Below the pieces are notes generated by a model that saw only the letters and a program-made list of their open reading frames with translations, ran no database searches and had not been told where the DNA came from. DNA of 64,000 bases from Apostichopus japonicus (lineage: Eukaryota; Echinodermata; Holothuroidea; Aspidochirotida; Stichopodidae), in NCBI RefSeq assembly GCF_037975245.1, contig NC_092568.1, positions 36,361,001-36,425,000 on the forward strand, read 5' to 3'. Position 1 is the stretch's first letter. Each line of letters starts with the position of its first letter. Of this stretch, positions 1-11,092 are shown one piece after another. Both the position numbers and the translations under genes were made by a program.

Positions 1-960
1 GCTAATACAGGTCACTGGAGGTCAACCTGAGGTCAAAGGTCACCCAAATGCAGGTCGACTATTAGATTACAATAACGTAACTCCCAACCGTGATGGACAT
101 TTGGTTCTCAAGTTTTTGCAAATATACTAGTTTTTGACCCCTAATTGATCTTTATTGACCTTGGATCACATGACTGTTATGTTTGGAAACGACCCTTTAC
201 CCCATTCACAACGAGTCAACAAAAATTAACCATGTCGGACCCTGTCAATGGTAGTTTCACAAGTTATTGCCAAAAAAAAAACACATTTTGACCCATAATT
301 GACCTTTGGTGACCTTGGATCACATCACGGTTATTTTGGAAATTGTGCCCCTACGTCATCCACAATTTGTCTCATATATCAGCCATGTCAGACTTCGTGA
401 CTAGAAGTTGTTGCAAAACGTAGCATAATTTGGCAGTTTTTTGCACATATAAAAGCAACCTTGAATGAGCTTGGATGACCTAATGATTTTTATCAAAAGT
501 GTTCCCCTTGATGATGTGCACTCTGTCCTAAAATCCCAACCTTGATGGACATTTGGTTCTCAAGTTATTGCAAAAATACTGGTTTTTGACCCCTAATTGA
601 CCTTTGTTGACCTTGGATTATATAACCGTTATGTTTGGAAACGATCCCTTACCCCATTTACAACTACTCCCAAAATATAAACCATGTCGGACCGTGTCAA
701 TGGGAGTTATTGCTAATTGTTTTAACATTTTAGCTTCTAACTTTTCGGCCTCCAACTGACCTTTGGTGACCTTCACAGGCACCAAAAACAATAGCGCACA
801 TCTACTCAATATGATACTCATATACACCAAATATTAGATTGGTCCAAGCTTCCCTACTTGAGATATCGTGTTTACAAGCGAGGCGTCACACACACACGTA
901 CACGCATACACACGTACACTCTCCGCCTGCATGAATGCATAGGTTACGATTATCATCGAA
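1..960. repeat. Degenerate dispersed repeat block, family R1
   Basis: The stretch is built from recurring phrases such as TTGACCTTTGGTGACCTTGG and GGAAACGATCCCTTACCCCA, seen near 130, 290, 450 and 590, so it is an old tandem or segmentally repeated non-coding element. It ends with GATATCGTGTTTACAAG followed by a CA-rich microsatellite (about 886-918). The same order of motifs recurs at 9840-10272 and 26570-26830. No convincing coding frame is present; the 70-codon minus-strand frame at 618-830 lacks any protein-like motif. Confidence 0.6.
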
Positions 961-3491
961 ACTAAAAATAGTGCTTTGACCTTGGATTGGAAATGGTTTG
1001 ACTTTTCGCTACGGGGTTAAACTTAATCTTAGAAACGGAAAGTTCAGAGTGAAGCTCTCCAGAGTGAAGTCCTAATGTAGTTCCTTCATACAAAGGAACT
1101 CTCGGTGGTTGGTCTATATACGGCTCTAGATCCTAGGTTTAACAGGGACTTATCTGAAACTGATTTAAAAATATCTGCAATTATTTGCAAAAACCTTACA
1201 TAAAATTGAGATACCTGAATTTAAATTTCAGATATCTGAAATTTATGCGAGAGATCTAAATTCGTTATCATACGCCACGGCTGCCAAACGTAACCGACAT
1301 GTATTATTATTATTTATGTGCATTTGGCTAGCCATAGGAGGGTGACGGTGTCACAGTATGTTAGCACCAATCAAAATAGATCTTAAAGAAGGTTTGGGGT
1401 TTCAGCCAATCGCTGCCAAGCACCCCAAATCAAGATGTCTGCGCCCATAGATGTAAACAAAGTGCAAAGCGTATACGAGAAGAATGGCGACTTCCAGCCC
1501 GACTTCAAGCGTGTATAGTCAAGGTGAAGGAGCATAGAAATAGAGAAATGGCGAGCGGTCGATTCGGGCGCTTTGGAAGTGATGGAGAAGTCCGAATTTC
1601 GATATAGCCTACCTATAACTAGTAGTAGGCATAGTATTAACTACTGTAGTTCTACTAGTACTACAGTAGTACTAGCATACTAGGCGTAACTGTATCTTAG
1701 GAATGTAACTGTGTTAGCCTTACTTAGGCCTGCAAACTGTACTGCCAGTGTCATGCACGGCAATTCACTCTGGTATTTTAATAATTATTAGTACCCTAGG
1801 GCCTAGGATCAATACTTAGCTTTGTACTGGTGGATCCAAGGGGAGGGGTGACGTGCTTTCCCAAAGGCGATTCACAATATGTCTATAATGCCCCATTGTT
1901 TGTCCTTTGTACACTGTATAACAATGTGCAGCGTATTGTCTGCAATTTTGAAAAATATATTATTACCAAGTACTCACTCCACATGTTCTTCAGCACTAGG
2001 CTATACTGTACGTATTTCGTGGACTTTTGTGGATGAAATTGGAAGCCCTCAGTTTGTAATGACTTTGTAAACTGCAGTGATTGAGATCCTTGTTTGGACA
2101 AGGTGTTGAGCTATTTTAATAAAATTGTGACAGGTGATAAGCATGAGATCCAAGAGAACTTGATATGTCATTCAAAAGCATGACTATACAGTCTGGCCTT
2201 AATTTCAAAAGATGGTTTACTGACAACACACCCTGGCAGAAGATGTCAGTGATCGTTAACATGCTGATAAAAAAGTATAGTATAGTCAGTATTGCGAAGT
2301 TCGGCATACTGCGAAGATCGGCCACCCTAAGAAATACACGATTTTAAAAAGACAACTGACAGGAAGAGCCAAATTTCACCAAAAAGTACGAAGCTACAGT
2401 TATTTTCTCTCCAAAATGGCCCGTGTGCAAGAAATTACTTACATATTAGTCAATAAAATGACGAAGTTCTATGAAGTCTGTTATAATTACTGAAAAAGCA
2501 ACTGCGCCACCAATTTTATCACCAGCGCCACACTGTGGGTTGCGTGTCCGAACTTCGCAATACTCTAGCAAGAAATACCAGTTCCACAATCACGAGGAAT
2601 CTTCTTGGAAAACAACGTGAAAACAGTTTGCAGGAAAGAAAGTTTGGCCGTGTATCGTACTATAACAAAATTCTCCCACCATATGAAGTATATTTTCAAA
2701 TGATTTATACCAGAAGATTTAGTTTTGGGGTGTTTTAAGTCTTAAGTGGCCGAACTTCGAAGTCACCATCCTACTAGCAGTATAGAAGCACAACAAAAAA
2801 AAACATTGGAAAGGAAAGTTAAGCTGCACTCAAAGACACACAAAATATTTTGCATGGTTCCATGACTGGTCTATGGAAGTTGCCATCATGGTATTGTATG
2901 AACGGAGACTCTGGAGCAAAATGTTGTTATTCCATATTTAATGGAGTGGCACCTGGTTAATGGAGATCAAGCACAGTGTATGTAAAATACTGGTGTAAGT
3001 CTGAGCAACTGGATATTCGAAAGACTCCCCCATATTGGAATGTTACTTTTAGCTCGAACAAGCTATGCCACTTGAACTATTGTGACTCAGAATCTTCACT
3101 CTGTCAATCTATCTAGCTGTTATCCATCTGTTATTCATCTTTCTACAGTACCTTTTTGAAGTAACTACTGAATGGGTGGTGTGAAAGCCCCTCATAGCAC
3201 TGGGACTGTATGACAGCCTTTGGCTTAGCCATCCTTTACCAACTTTAAACCGTGCAGTCTTGTGTTTGAGGCAAGTGGGATTGCTTGACAAAAGATTGAA
3301 CTATTAAGTTTATGTAGACAGCTCAAAATTGGCAAAATACAATTAGCTTCCTAGTTGTATTAACATGTAATAGATAACCATCAAGGTGGTAATTTTGTTC
3401 ACCATACATGTATCTGTGCTAGCAGCCTAGGATGTCATCATTTACAGTTTGTATTTAGGAATTCTATAAAAATTATGTCTATTTCTTTCAG
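961..3491. other. Non-coding stretch with two local structures
   Basis: No supported gene. Two things stand out. Positions 1345-1460 share a CCAAT-containing block with the region just upstream of RPS27A (listed separately). AGTATTGCGAAGTTCGG at 2288-2304 is inverted at 2548-2564, and a related GGCCGAACTTCG lies near 2750, which suggests a decayed inverted-repeat element. Short open frames at 1830-2101 and 2116-2347 overlap on both strands and look like chance. Confidence 0.4.
1345..1460 (+). promoter_or_regulatory. CCAAT-containing block shared with the RPS27A upstream region
   Basis: The block carries TGTCACAG, GTTAGCACCAATCAAAATAG, TTTCAGCCAATCGC, ATGTCTGCGCCC and TGTAAAC in this order. 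The same words occur in the same order on the minus strand at about 14590-14697, 80-190 bases before the putative RPS27A start. It could be a dispersed repeat or a duplicated promoter module. Two CCAAT cores are visible. No gene that it would drive is established here; the only nearby candidate is the possible exon at 3492. Confidence 0.35.
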
Positions 3492-3587
3492 GTTGACACA
3501 CGATATGGTCGAGTACTTATTTATGAATCAAGTAGAGCCTTGTTTACAGGAAATCTGCAGCATATCATACAACATGCCAGTTTCAGG
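3492..3587 (+). CDS. Possible internal coding exon, unrecognised
   Basis: A good acceptor (TATTTCTTTCAG) precedes a 96-base segment that is open in two forward frames and is followed by a weaker donor GTTTGC. In frame 1 it encodes 32 residues beginning VDTRYGRVLIYESS; in the frame entered with phase 2 it reads LTHDMVEYLFMNQVEPC. I do not recognise either product. Its length is a multiple of three. It could belong to the gene whose 3' end is proposed at 11093-12481, but no intermediate exon was found. Chance is a real alternative. Confidence 0.2.
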
Positions 3588-5084
3588 GTTTGCAAATCAC
3601 TCAATCTTTTGGTATATATGACCAGTTTACAGCACGTGGTAACTTATCAGTAGTATTAAAAAAGCTATATAAATTTAGGGTTAAAATTTCACAACTTGAG
3701 TGTGGTATTACATTTATCTATGGTTGTTTAAGTGCTCTGGAAACTCTTTTTGTGATGGATTTTTGTGAAAGTTGGATGCAATTTCCTCTGCAATGTCACA
3801 ATTGCAACCACAAGCATTCCTCTGGCAACTAGAAATGTTCATCCTCTCAGTTTAGTCACTGAGCCGGTGTTCGTTCAATCATCTGTTGGCAAAATTTTCA
3901 GACATAGAATGAGAAGAAATTCAATAATTTCACCTATGGCAGTTTGCAAAACTTTTGCCAAAAGTGGGCAAAACTGGCAAATACTCTACACAAAATACCA
4001 GACATCACACTCATATTTTCATGCATATTGTGTTGAAACTTTTTATCTTTTCATTCTATTTATGTCAAGAGACATGCTGAAGGGCATAAGAAGCCTCATA
4101 GAGAAAGTTTCATGAGTGCAAGTAGTAGCAGAAAGACATGACAGTAATCACATAGAGACTGATTTGGCTGGACATAACTGAAAATTATATGTTCTATGTC
4201 TTTCACCAGCCATGATTGCTAATAATGAAGGCATACTGTGCATACCTGAAAAGGCAATGGGTTGGGAGGAGGCATATTTCTTGGTTTTGCAGGTTTATGT
4301 GTATGTAGTTGTTTAAAGCTGCAGTATGGTATAATGAACCTCATATTGTGATAAGTTAAATACTGTCCCTGGATACAGTTAGTATTTTACCTTTGCAGAC
4401 ATTCTTAGATGTTTACTCATTTAGGTACTGTAAAACTTCATAGGATCAAGCAAATGATCCAAATAACTATGATTGATCACAATTCAAGTCAATTGAGAAA
4501 GCACTGTATGCAAGCAGAATAACAATTAGAATGGTTGTTCAGTGATGATAAAAAAGGGGGTGTGGCAGCAAAGGTTTGTAGGTATATTTGCTCAAGTTAC
4601 TATCATAATTATCATATTTCTGCCACCTAATCATACAGTTAATCAAGAAGAATTTTATACTAGTGTCTAATAATTAGTAAGCAATGTTAAAATAAATAAC
4701 AATTCTCAACATTAAAATGCTATAGAAATATGCCCTTTGCAAATCACAGGTGATATATGTTCTGTTCCTTTATTGACAGATCTATTTAGTCTAAAAAGGT
4801 TCTTTTCACTGTGAAAAGGTATTTTTTGTGGCATGAAATAGTTATCCTTCAGCAGGGTTCATATTATGTTATTTTCTGAACATTGCAGTAAATGAACCCA
4901 CCCATTGTATGTTAAGCATTCTGTGGTTTCAGTCAGTCTTTTCAGTCAATTAACATTTCCTTGCTGTCAAGGTAGTATGCAATTACCTCTTTGTTTAATT
5001 AACAAGACATATCATGTTGCATTGTGCCTGGATCAAAAACAACAGTTAACTTAAATTTATGTGCATTTTGTGTACGGCATTTTG
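3588..5084. other. No supported feature
   Basis: AT-rich sequence with short open frames only, the longest about 116 codons at 3765-4115 on the plus strand. That frame has no recognisable motif and no clean splice context. I see no repeat array or RNA gene. Confidence 0.4.
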
Positions 5085-5260
5085 TAGTTTTGGTTCCTTG
5101 CTGAAAGCAAAGGAACCTTTGTAATCAGGTCGGTGTGGGTGTGTGTATATGTGTATGTGTGTGACACTTAAGTTTTTATGCACGATAACTCAACAAGGGC
5201 TATGATTGATCAATGCTATATTTGGTGGTGGGTGGGTGGGTGGTCCATAATTTGTTGATA
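5085..5260 (-). repeat. R1-related repeat end with hairpin and TG tract
   Basis: GGTTCCTTGCTGAAAGCAAAGGAACC (split here: GGTTCCTTGCTG / AAAGCAAAGGAACC) forms a hairpin at about 5093-5118. It is followed by a TG-rich microsatellite and, in reverse complement, by GAGTTATCGTGCAT. On the minus strand this reproduces the architecture of the R1 repeat ends at 10090-10220 and 26720-26825: a TATCGTG-like word, a CA tract, then a hairpin containing CCTTT and AAGGAA. Confidence 0.4.
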
Positions 5261-6737
5261 AAATATTGATTTTGGTGCTCATATCATGAATATTAATGAG
5301 GTCACAGGGTTAAACCTACAGTAGACAACCATAAGTCACAGTCCCATCAAAAGTGAGTGTGTTATTGATAGGTAGCTTACACATGGTGATGTGTGTTACA
5401 ATTGATAACGTGTGCATTTATGAGGAGGTGTGGCTTTGTAAGGCAATTATTGATCTTCCTTCATCATTACATACTTGGAGTGTTCCCTGTTAATCAATGA
5501 GCAGCAGCAGGAACCATGAAATGTTTTCATTCTGGTTGACAGTACCTTGCTATGCCAAATGTATCTTGGAAATACCATAGCTGGTTGTGTTTCATATGTA
5601 AATTAGTATGTGTGCTTTGTGCTTGCTTATTTATACTTACGATCTAGTTGCTGGAAAAAAGCAGTCATTTGTTTTGTTATTCAAGTGATATCAAAGCATA
5701 TTTGTGGTGAGTAAAGGCAATACTTTAATCTGGTGACATTGCAACAAGAGGACTGTACTTGGTGATTTCAATAAACTCAAGTCTCAATTGATAATGGTAT
5801 TTGGTTGTTTATTTCATTAACTATTATTGACAGATGGATAAAAATCCACATTCTTGACATTTTTATTATTACGGAAGGGACTGAAATCTTGTCAAGGTGC
5901 TCTCTAGCATAAAATAATTTAAAATTATTAGATGAACCCAATTACCTATGATGCTACATCATTTGATGTTGTGACAACTATCTCACATGCAACCAGCCTT
6001 CACACTAACTCCGTCAGCATGTCTACAGCACATACTGAGCAGAACATTTTGGATGTGTCTCCCTTGGGGATACTGAGCAGAACATTTTGGGTGTGTCTCC
6101 CCTGGCCCCCCTCCCCACCTATCTGTCATACCCTCACACTGGATGTGAATGACTTTGCAAGTGTGAGGGTCCATGTTTAATGTTACCACAAAAAACATGA
6201 CTCTCTAGGGAGGCTGATTTATTTATAACATTTCCACTTTGCCCCCTCCCCCATACCCAAGTGTTTTCGTAGGGAAAACTCGGAAAGTTGCACCTACAAC
6301 AGCACTCCTATAATGCTAACAACAGCCCGATCGTTTAAGTTTGGAAAAGGCAATGGTCAGGCAAAACTCTTCTTCGCACCAACATCATGCAGTATACTAC
6401 TGCCAAGGGGAGTGGGGGGGGGATCAATAACCTCTCATAGGTTGGTCTGATCGGATGAAGAATCTCAACACTTTAAGGCTTATAGATTTGAAATATGACA
6501 GGTTATGTATCTTACATTAATGTAAACAAAAAGGTATACATGGCTCTGAATGTAAGTAGAACATAAATTAGCTCTAAATGTAAGCTAACAAGAGCGCCCT
6601 CTACAAATATTTACTTGTTCCTTGGCCACATTTGCATGCCATTTTAATCACGGGACATTTTAAATCGGGCAAGACTATAAACAATAGTGAGTCCCATCTG
6701 TGGTCTTGTACCAACAACAGAAGTTCTAAGTCAACGT
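5261..6737. other. No supported feature
   Basis: Contains GT-rich and GGGT-rich low complexity near 5222-5245 and an 82-codon open frame at 5932-6180 that includes a local duplication of a phrase containing GAGCAGAACATTTTGG (near 6037 and 6074). No gene, RNA or bounded element recognised. Confidence 0.35.
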
Positions 6738-6895
6738 GGCCTCCCACTGTGGCGTAGCCAACATTCAATTGTTAGGGGGCAAGATTTTTCTTAAGAGGGG
6801 TTGATGGTAGGAATTACCAAGAAATATATGTATTAACGGGCACCTCGTCTGCACAAATACACATCTAATGGTTCAGTGGAACATGACACACTTTC

Positions 6896-7971
6896 CAGTG
6901 GCGGCGGAACCGGGGGGCTCAGCCCCCCAATAAAAAAGTTGAGGGGGCAAATGCATGATAAGCCCCCCCCCCCCAATATTTACCAAGGCTCCGAAACGTG
7001 CATCTGCCCATTTTTCAATGCATACTTGTCGATCTGTCCGATGCACACGTATACTCGATAGGTGTAATAATTTTAGTAATTGCTGGGGGACCCTCGGCCC
7101 GTCCCCTGGCTATAGACCACATTGTCACCCCAACCGCGTCTTCACGCCTCGTGAAAAGTGGAAGCAGTGAGTGTGAGTACCGGTAAGCGTAGCACAACTT
7201 TGTGTTAGGCCAATGACTTGCCTCATTTCAGCCAGTTCTCCAACATCCCCTTACTAAGTGGCGGAGCGTCCATATATACAGTCAGGGGGCGGATGCCCCC
7301 CCCCCCCGACAGACTCAAATGGACTGCTGGCACCCTTTTCAGCTTTTCACTACTTTTTACTCATTATGGCTTTTGACTATTTTATTGCGCTCTCATATAC
7401 CTATTGACATTTGTCATATTCTGTTGGTGTAATTTTCCGACAAAATGGCGACGACACCTATTTATTCTCCGTTTATCTGCAAATTAGCAAGGCCCGGAAA
7501 GGGTCATTTCCTGCAATCTAGGGAGTATATTTACTCAAAAATTTTCTGTACGCTCCGCGCCAACCTGTGGTGGCGCTCCGCTTAGATAGTGTCGAAAGCG
7601 TCCCTACAGATCATTCTTGCCCTCCCCCTCACCAATACCCCTAGTTCCGCCACTGCCCTTACTACACTAAAAACGTCTATGCGAGTACACTACGAGTAAT
7701 AGCTACTCTCTTAAAACACCATGGAATATACAAATTACAATGTTTTTACAGATTTTTACGCGCAATCTGAGAAATTGCAGACTGGAGACCTATATTTTAG
7801 GGCTAGGTATTCGCAGCATAAAACACTCGGGAAGTGCCGTTTCCGGCCATCTGGGGGTTTGAAGAAACCCCAAATTTTATTGTACGCTCCACGCCAACCG
7901 ATGGTGGCGCTCCGCTTAGATAGTCTCCACACATTAGCCCCTCCAATAATTTTTCCGTTCCGCCGCGCCTG
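6896..7971. mobile_element. hAT-like element, middle of the nested trio
   Basis: It begins CAGTGGCGGCGGAAC and ends GTTCCGCCGCGCCTG, and is flanked on both sides by the exact 8-bp duplication ACACTTTC (6888-6895 and 7972-7979). It is interrupted by the element at 7256-7655. Its 3' part, with GCGCTCCGCTTAGATAG, resembles the inner element, so the two are related families. No transposase frame is seen. Confidence 0.8.
7256..7655. mobile_element. hAT-like MITE, innermost of the nested trio
   Basis: A 400-bp element with ends AAGTGGCGGAGC and TTCCGCCACTG, flanked by exact CCCTTACT duplications at 7248-7255 and 7656-7663. It includes a C run and CAAAATGGCGACGACACC. A second copy, inverted, lies at 42840-43240 with its own target duplication, which independently confirms the boundaries. 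Confidence 0.85.
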
Positions 7972-8526
7972 ACACTTTCACTTAATTTACCTCTATTGCG
8001 GAGACAGTCGTCGTGGTTTCTGCATAATTCCGCACAATATGAAAAGGATACAGTGAATAAATTTGCTACTCTAATTCACAACATGCCCAGATTCCCACAG
8101 AAACAAGTTTCACTAGGCCTATAGGACCTATACGTGCAGTGAATATTCTCCACAAGTGGCATCATTGGTCGCTGAAAATAAACATGGGTTGCCAGCGTTA
8201 GTTTGTAACGGTTATACAACTGGCCAAATTATTGGCGCTTATTCTGTAGGACGATATTGATCAACGGTCTCCGTATGTGGGTAAGATGAAGGCCCAAAAT
8301 GTATAATATTTCGGTCTAATTACCAAGTTCTGACCTTACATGAAGTATGAACATGAGCCCTGAGGTATGAATACTTGTGATCAGAACTCGAAGAAATGTT
8401 AAAAAAAAGTATAATTTTGAATACATCACTGGATCTCATTTGGGGGGGGGGGGGCAAGACTGAGCACAAAGCAAATTTGAAGAAGAAAAAAACCTGGCTC
8501 CCTCTGGCTACGCCACTGGCCTCCCC

Positions 8527-9839
8527 TGGCTGTATAGACTCGGAATGATATCATAATTATCTACCCTTTCATTCTCCTCTCAATCCCTACAATAATGCAT
8601 TTGATCGTCCTGATCATTGCATCAATGGACCCAGCGAGTCCAATTCTATCACAAACAGTATTTTTATCGATTTTTAAGACGTTATATTGTGGAGCGGTAT
8701 TTTGCGCCAATGTAAACTTTGCCCGACTGGCTTGAAATTTTATATTTAAATAATAAAGACAAAGCTCAGTTTTGCAATGTCATATCGATTGCCTCCGACC
8801 TCTGGTAATTTTTTTATTATATTTTTTAAATTTTTGTATGTCTTTTTTAACATGCCGCCTTTTATTCAAGTATAAGAAAAGATGTGAAACTTAAGAAGTA
8901 AGAGAAACTGTCATGCTGTATATACGCCACAAATTATCATGCCATTGAATGTTGCATTTCCGACTTATTGACGTACACGACTACGTCACATCCGCTTGGA
9001 GTTAAAAGACGGGAAAATCGGGATTTAATTTACAAAACGTACCTTTCCAATTAGCTTTCAAGGTAATTATAAGTTTCAAGTTCACAGATCTTTCCAGTGC
9101 TGTGGGGTTTGCCTTAGAAAGTATTCTTATGAAGCGCCCTCACATGGAGAGCAACTTCCAATGAGCTTATACATGGATATCACGTGAAAGCATCGGTCTG
9201 CCATAATATGCATTCGGAGGTTCAGCTTCCTATAGACCTAATTCATTTAGACACCATAATTAATCAGGCTCATCCTAATGGTAAACCTATAGGGTGTGGG
9301 TTAACGCCATAACTGTTTCGAAAATTCTTTTCGGGCCCATAGGAGAAATTTTGTTAGGGCTTTGATTTCAACTAGAGATTTGGATATACCATGTTTGTAG
9401 GTCATTCACAGTTTGGGCTGTATTGACCTTCACCAAAACAATAGGGTTATTTAATTGATATGGATCATCGACATACCAAGTACATATCAAAATCTTATTG
9501 CTTACTTCAAAGATACTGGCCAGAGAGAACCTACAGGAACTCAGCAACTTACGCGAAATGCAGCTCGTACACCGGTTTCGTTGCGACAGTTTTGTACGGA
9601 TGCCTGATCCGGACGACGAAATGATATAGGCTTGTGCATCATGATCGTAATGCAGAAACATGTATGTGATGACAGTATGGTCGATGTTGGGTACCGTAGA
9701 TTGGGTTTTCTGAAAACTGCTTCTCTTGACCTCAAAGGAAATTTGACACGCATGAAATTCCACAGCGATTTTGTTCTCACCAAAGGCAATCTACGTGCTT
9801 TGTTTGTACATTAACGCAATTTCACTTTTAGAGTAATTT
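8527..9839. other. No supported gene
   Basis: Overlapping open frames on both strands at about 9368-9814 (131 codons on minus, 60 on plus) have no recognised motif. The rest is AT-rich with nothing identified. Confidence 0.35.
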
Positions 9840-10272
9840 CTCACAAGATTTTCAGACTTTCACCTCAGATCTGCTGACCTCACATGACTGTTGACCCGTG
9901 TCCAATATAATAGGGATCTCCTACACAATATGGGCCATCTACATACTAAGTATGAAATCCTTCCAAGTTACCCCTTCCTACAAGATATTGTGTTTACAAG
10001 CAGTTTAAGAGGTTTTTTAGTTTGACCTCTGGTGACCTCAAATGACCTTTGACCCATATGAAGAGTATGAGTTACATACAAGCTTCAATTGTTGAGATAT
10101 CGTGTTTACAAGAAAGTGTCTCATACACACACACACACACCCACGCACGCGCGCACACGCACTAACCCACACAATCACCATCGCATTGATTTCTTCAGTC
10201 TTTGGCAAGGAATCAAAAGAGGCCTCTTTCTGGATATAATGCCCCAGAGAACTACAGCAACTGAAATACAAT
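9840..10272 (+). repeat. Dispersed repeat R1, copy 2
   Basis: It shares GACCTCAAATGACCTTTGACC, GAGATATCGTGTTTACAAG, a CA microsatellite (about 10124-10163) and the terminal hairpin GATTTCTTCAGTC / TTTGGCAAGGAATC with the block at 26570-26830. Parts are shared with 1-960. It is non-coding. Confidence 0.6.
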
Positions 10273-10469
10273 GACTCAGACTATTCTATTTTATTCTTTT
10301 TATTTCAAACCAAAAATATAGTATAAATGTAAAAATACACGAGGTACACAAAATATGAATATATAGGGTAAGAGAAAAGATGTGATAAGGAGCTTGAAAT
10401 AAACTTGATTGAAATGTACTGTAAAAGTCATTACAATCCCAGTTACCTATACCACTCCACCCCCTCCGA

Positions 10470-10725
10470 AGACTTAATAATAGAAATAATGATGATAATG
10501 ACGATAATAATAGTAACAACAACAATAATAATAAGAATGATGATGATAAAGATAACAATAGTAATCATAGTTTCAACAACAACAAAAATAATAATAGCAA
10601 TAAGAATGATGAGGATGACAATGACGATAATCATAATAAAAGTAATAATAGTAAAAACAACAACAATAATAATAATAACAACAATAAGAATGACGATGAA
10701 TAATAATAATAATAATAAAAGGCAT
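10470..10725 (+). repeat. AAT/GAT-rich compound microsatellite
   Basis: About 250 bases consist almost only of AAT, AAC, GAT and AAG triplets. This leaves long open frames on both strands (10405-10761 plus, 10443-10901 minus) whose translations are runs of I, M, T and V. These are repeat by-products, not genes. Confidence 0.85.
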
Positions 10726-11092
10726 TTATACATTAAGTTGCCCATGGATTGGTGTACCTGAAACTCTCGACCCGCCCACCCTCCCCACCTCACCCCTCCG
10801 CTTTTCTTAGTGGATGTGTGCAAGTTATCATGGTTCACTATTTCACTCAACAAATGCAGCAACATGCTTGGACCACAGAAACACTGAGTGCTCCAAACCA
10901 CCGTACTTCAGATGTTGTCAGCAACTGTTTCCATCGTCGAGGCATCTCAAGTAACACACTTTGCATTGAATTGGTGCCTTCATGAATAAATTGTAGTAAA
11001 ATAAACGAATAGTTAGGAAGCAATACAATATATTTCATAGATTTCAGGAAGTTAAGAAAACAAACTTAACAACTGTTCATAACTTTCTGCAG

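Larger units (their letters stand above)
6747..8518. mobile_element. hAT-like non-autonomous element, outermost of three nested
   Basis: Termini are CTGTGGCGTAGCC (left) and GGCTACGCCACTG (right), inverted with one mismatch. The flanks are near-identical 8-bp duplications, GCCTCCCA at 6739-6746 and GCCTCCCC at 8519-8526. An 8-bp target duplication and CAGTGGCG-type ends are typical of hAT elements. There is no transposase frame, so it is non-autonomous. Its interior carries the second and third elements. A run of 12 G lies near the right end. Confidence 0.75.

Noticed and set aside
1485-1535. Coding first exon beginning ATGGCGACTTCC
   Set aside because: The possible donor at GTGAAG leaves a phase that does not fit the next candidate exon at 3492, and the frame soon stops.
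9368-9763. 131-codon minus-strand frame
   Set aside because: No recognised motif, no splice context, and overlapping open frames on the other strand.
10405-10901. Open frames of 118 and 152 codons on opposite strands
   Set aside because: They are translations of an AAT/GAT microsatellite rich in I, M, T and V, with no domain.
10789-10966. Cysteine-rich exon after acceptor CTTTTCTTAG
   Set aside because: It is open in several frames on both strands, and its donor phase does not connect to the exon at 11093.
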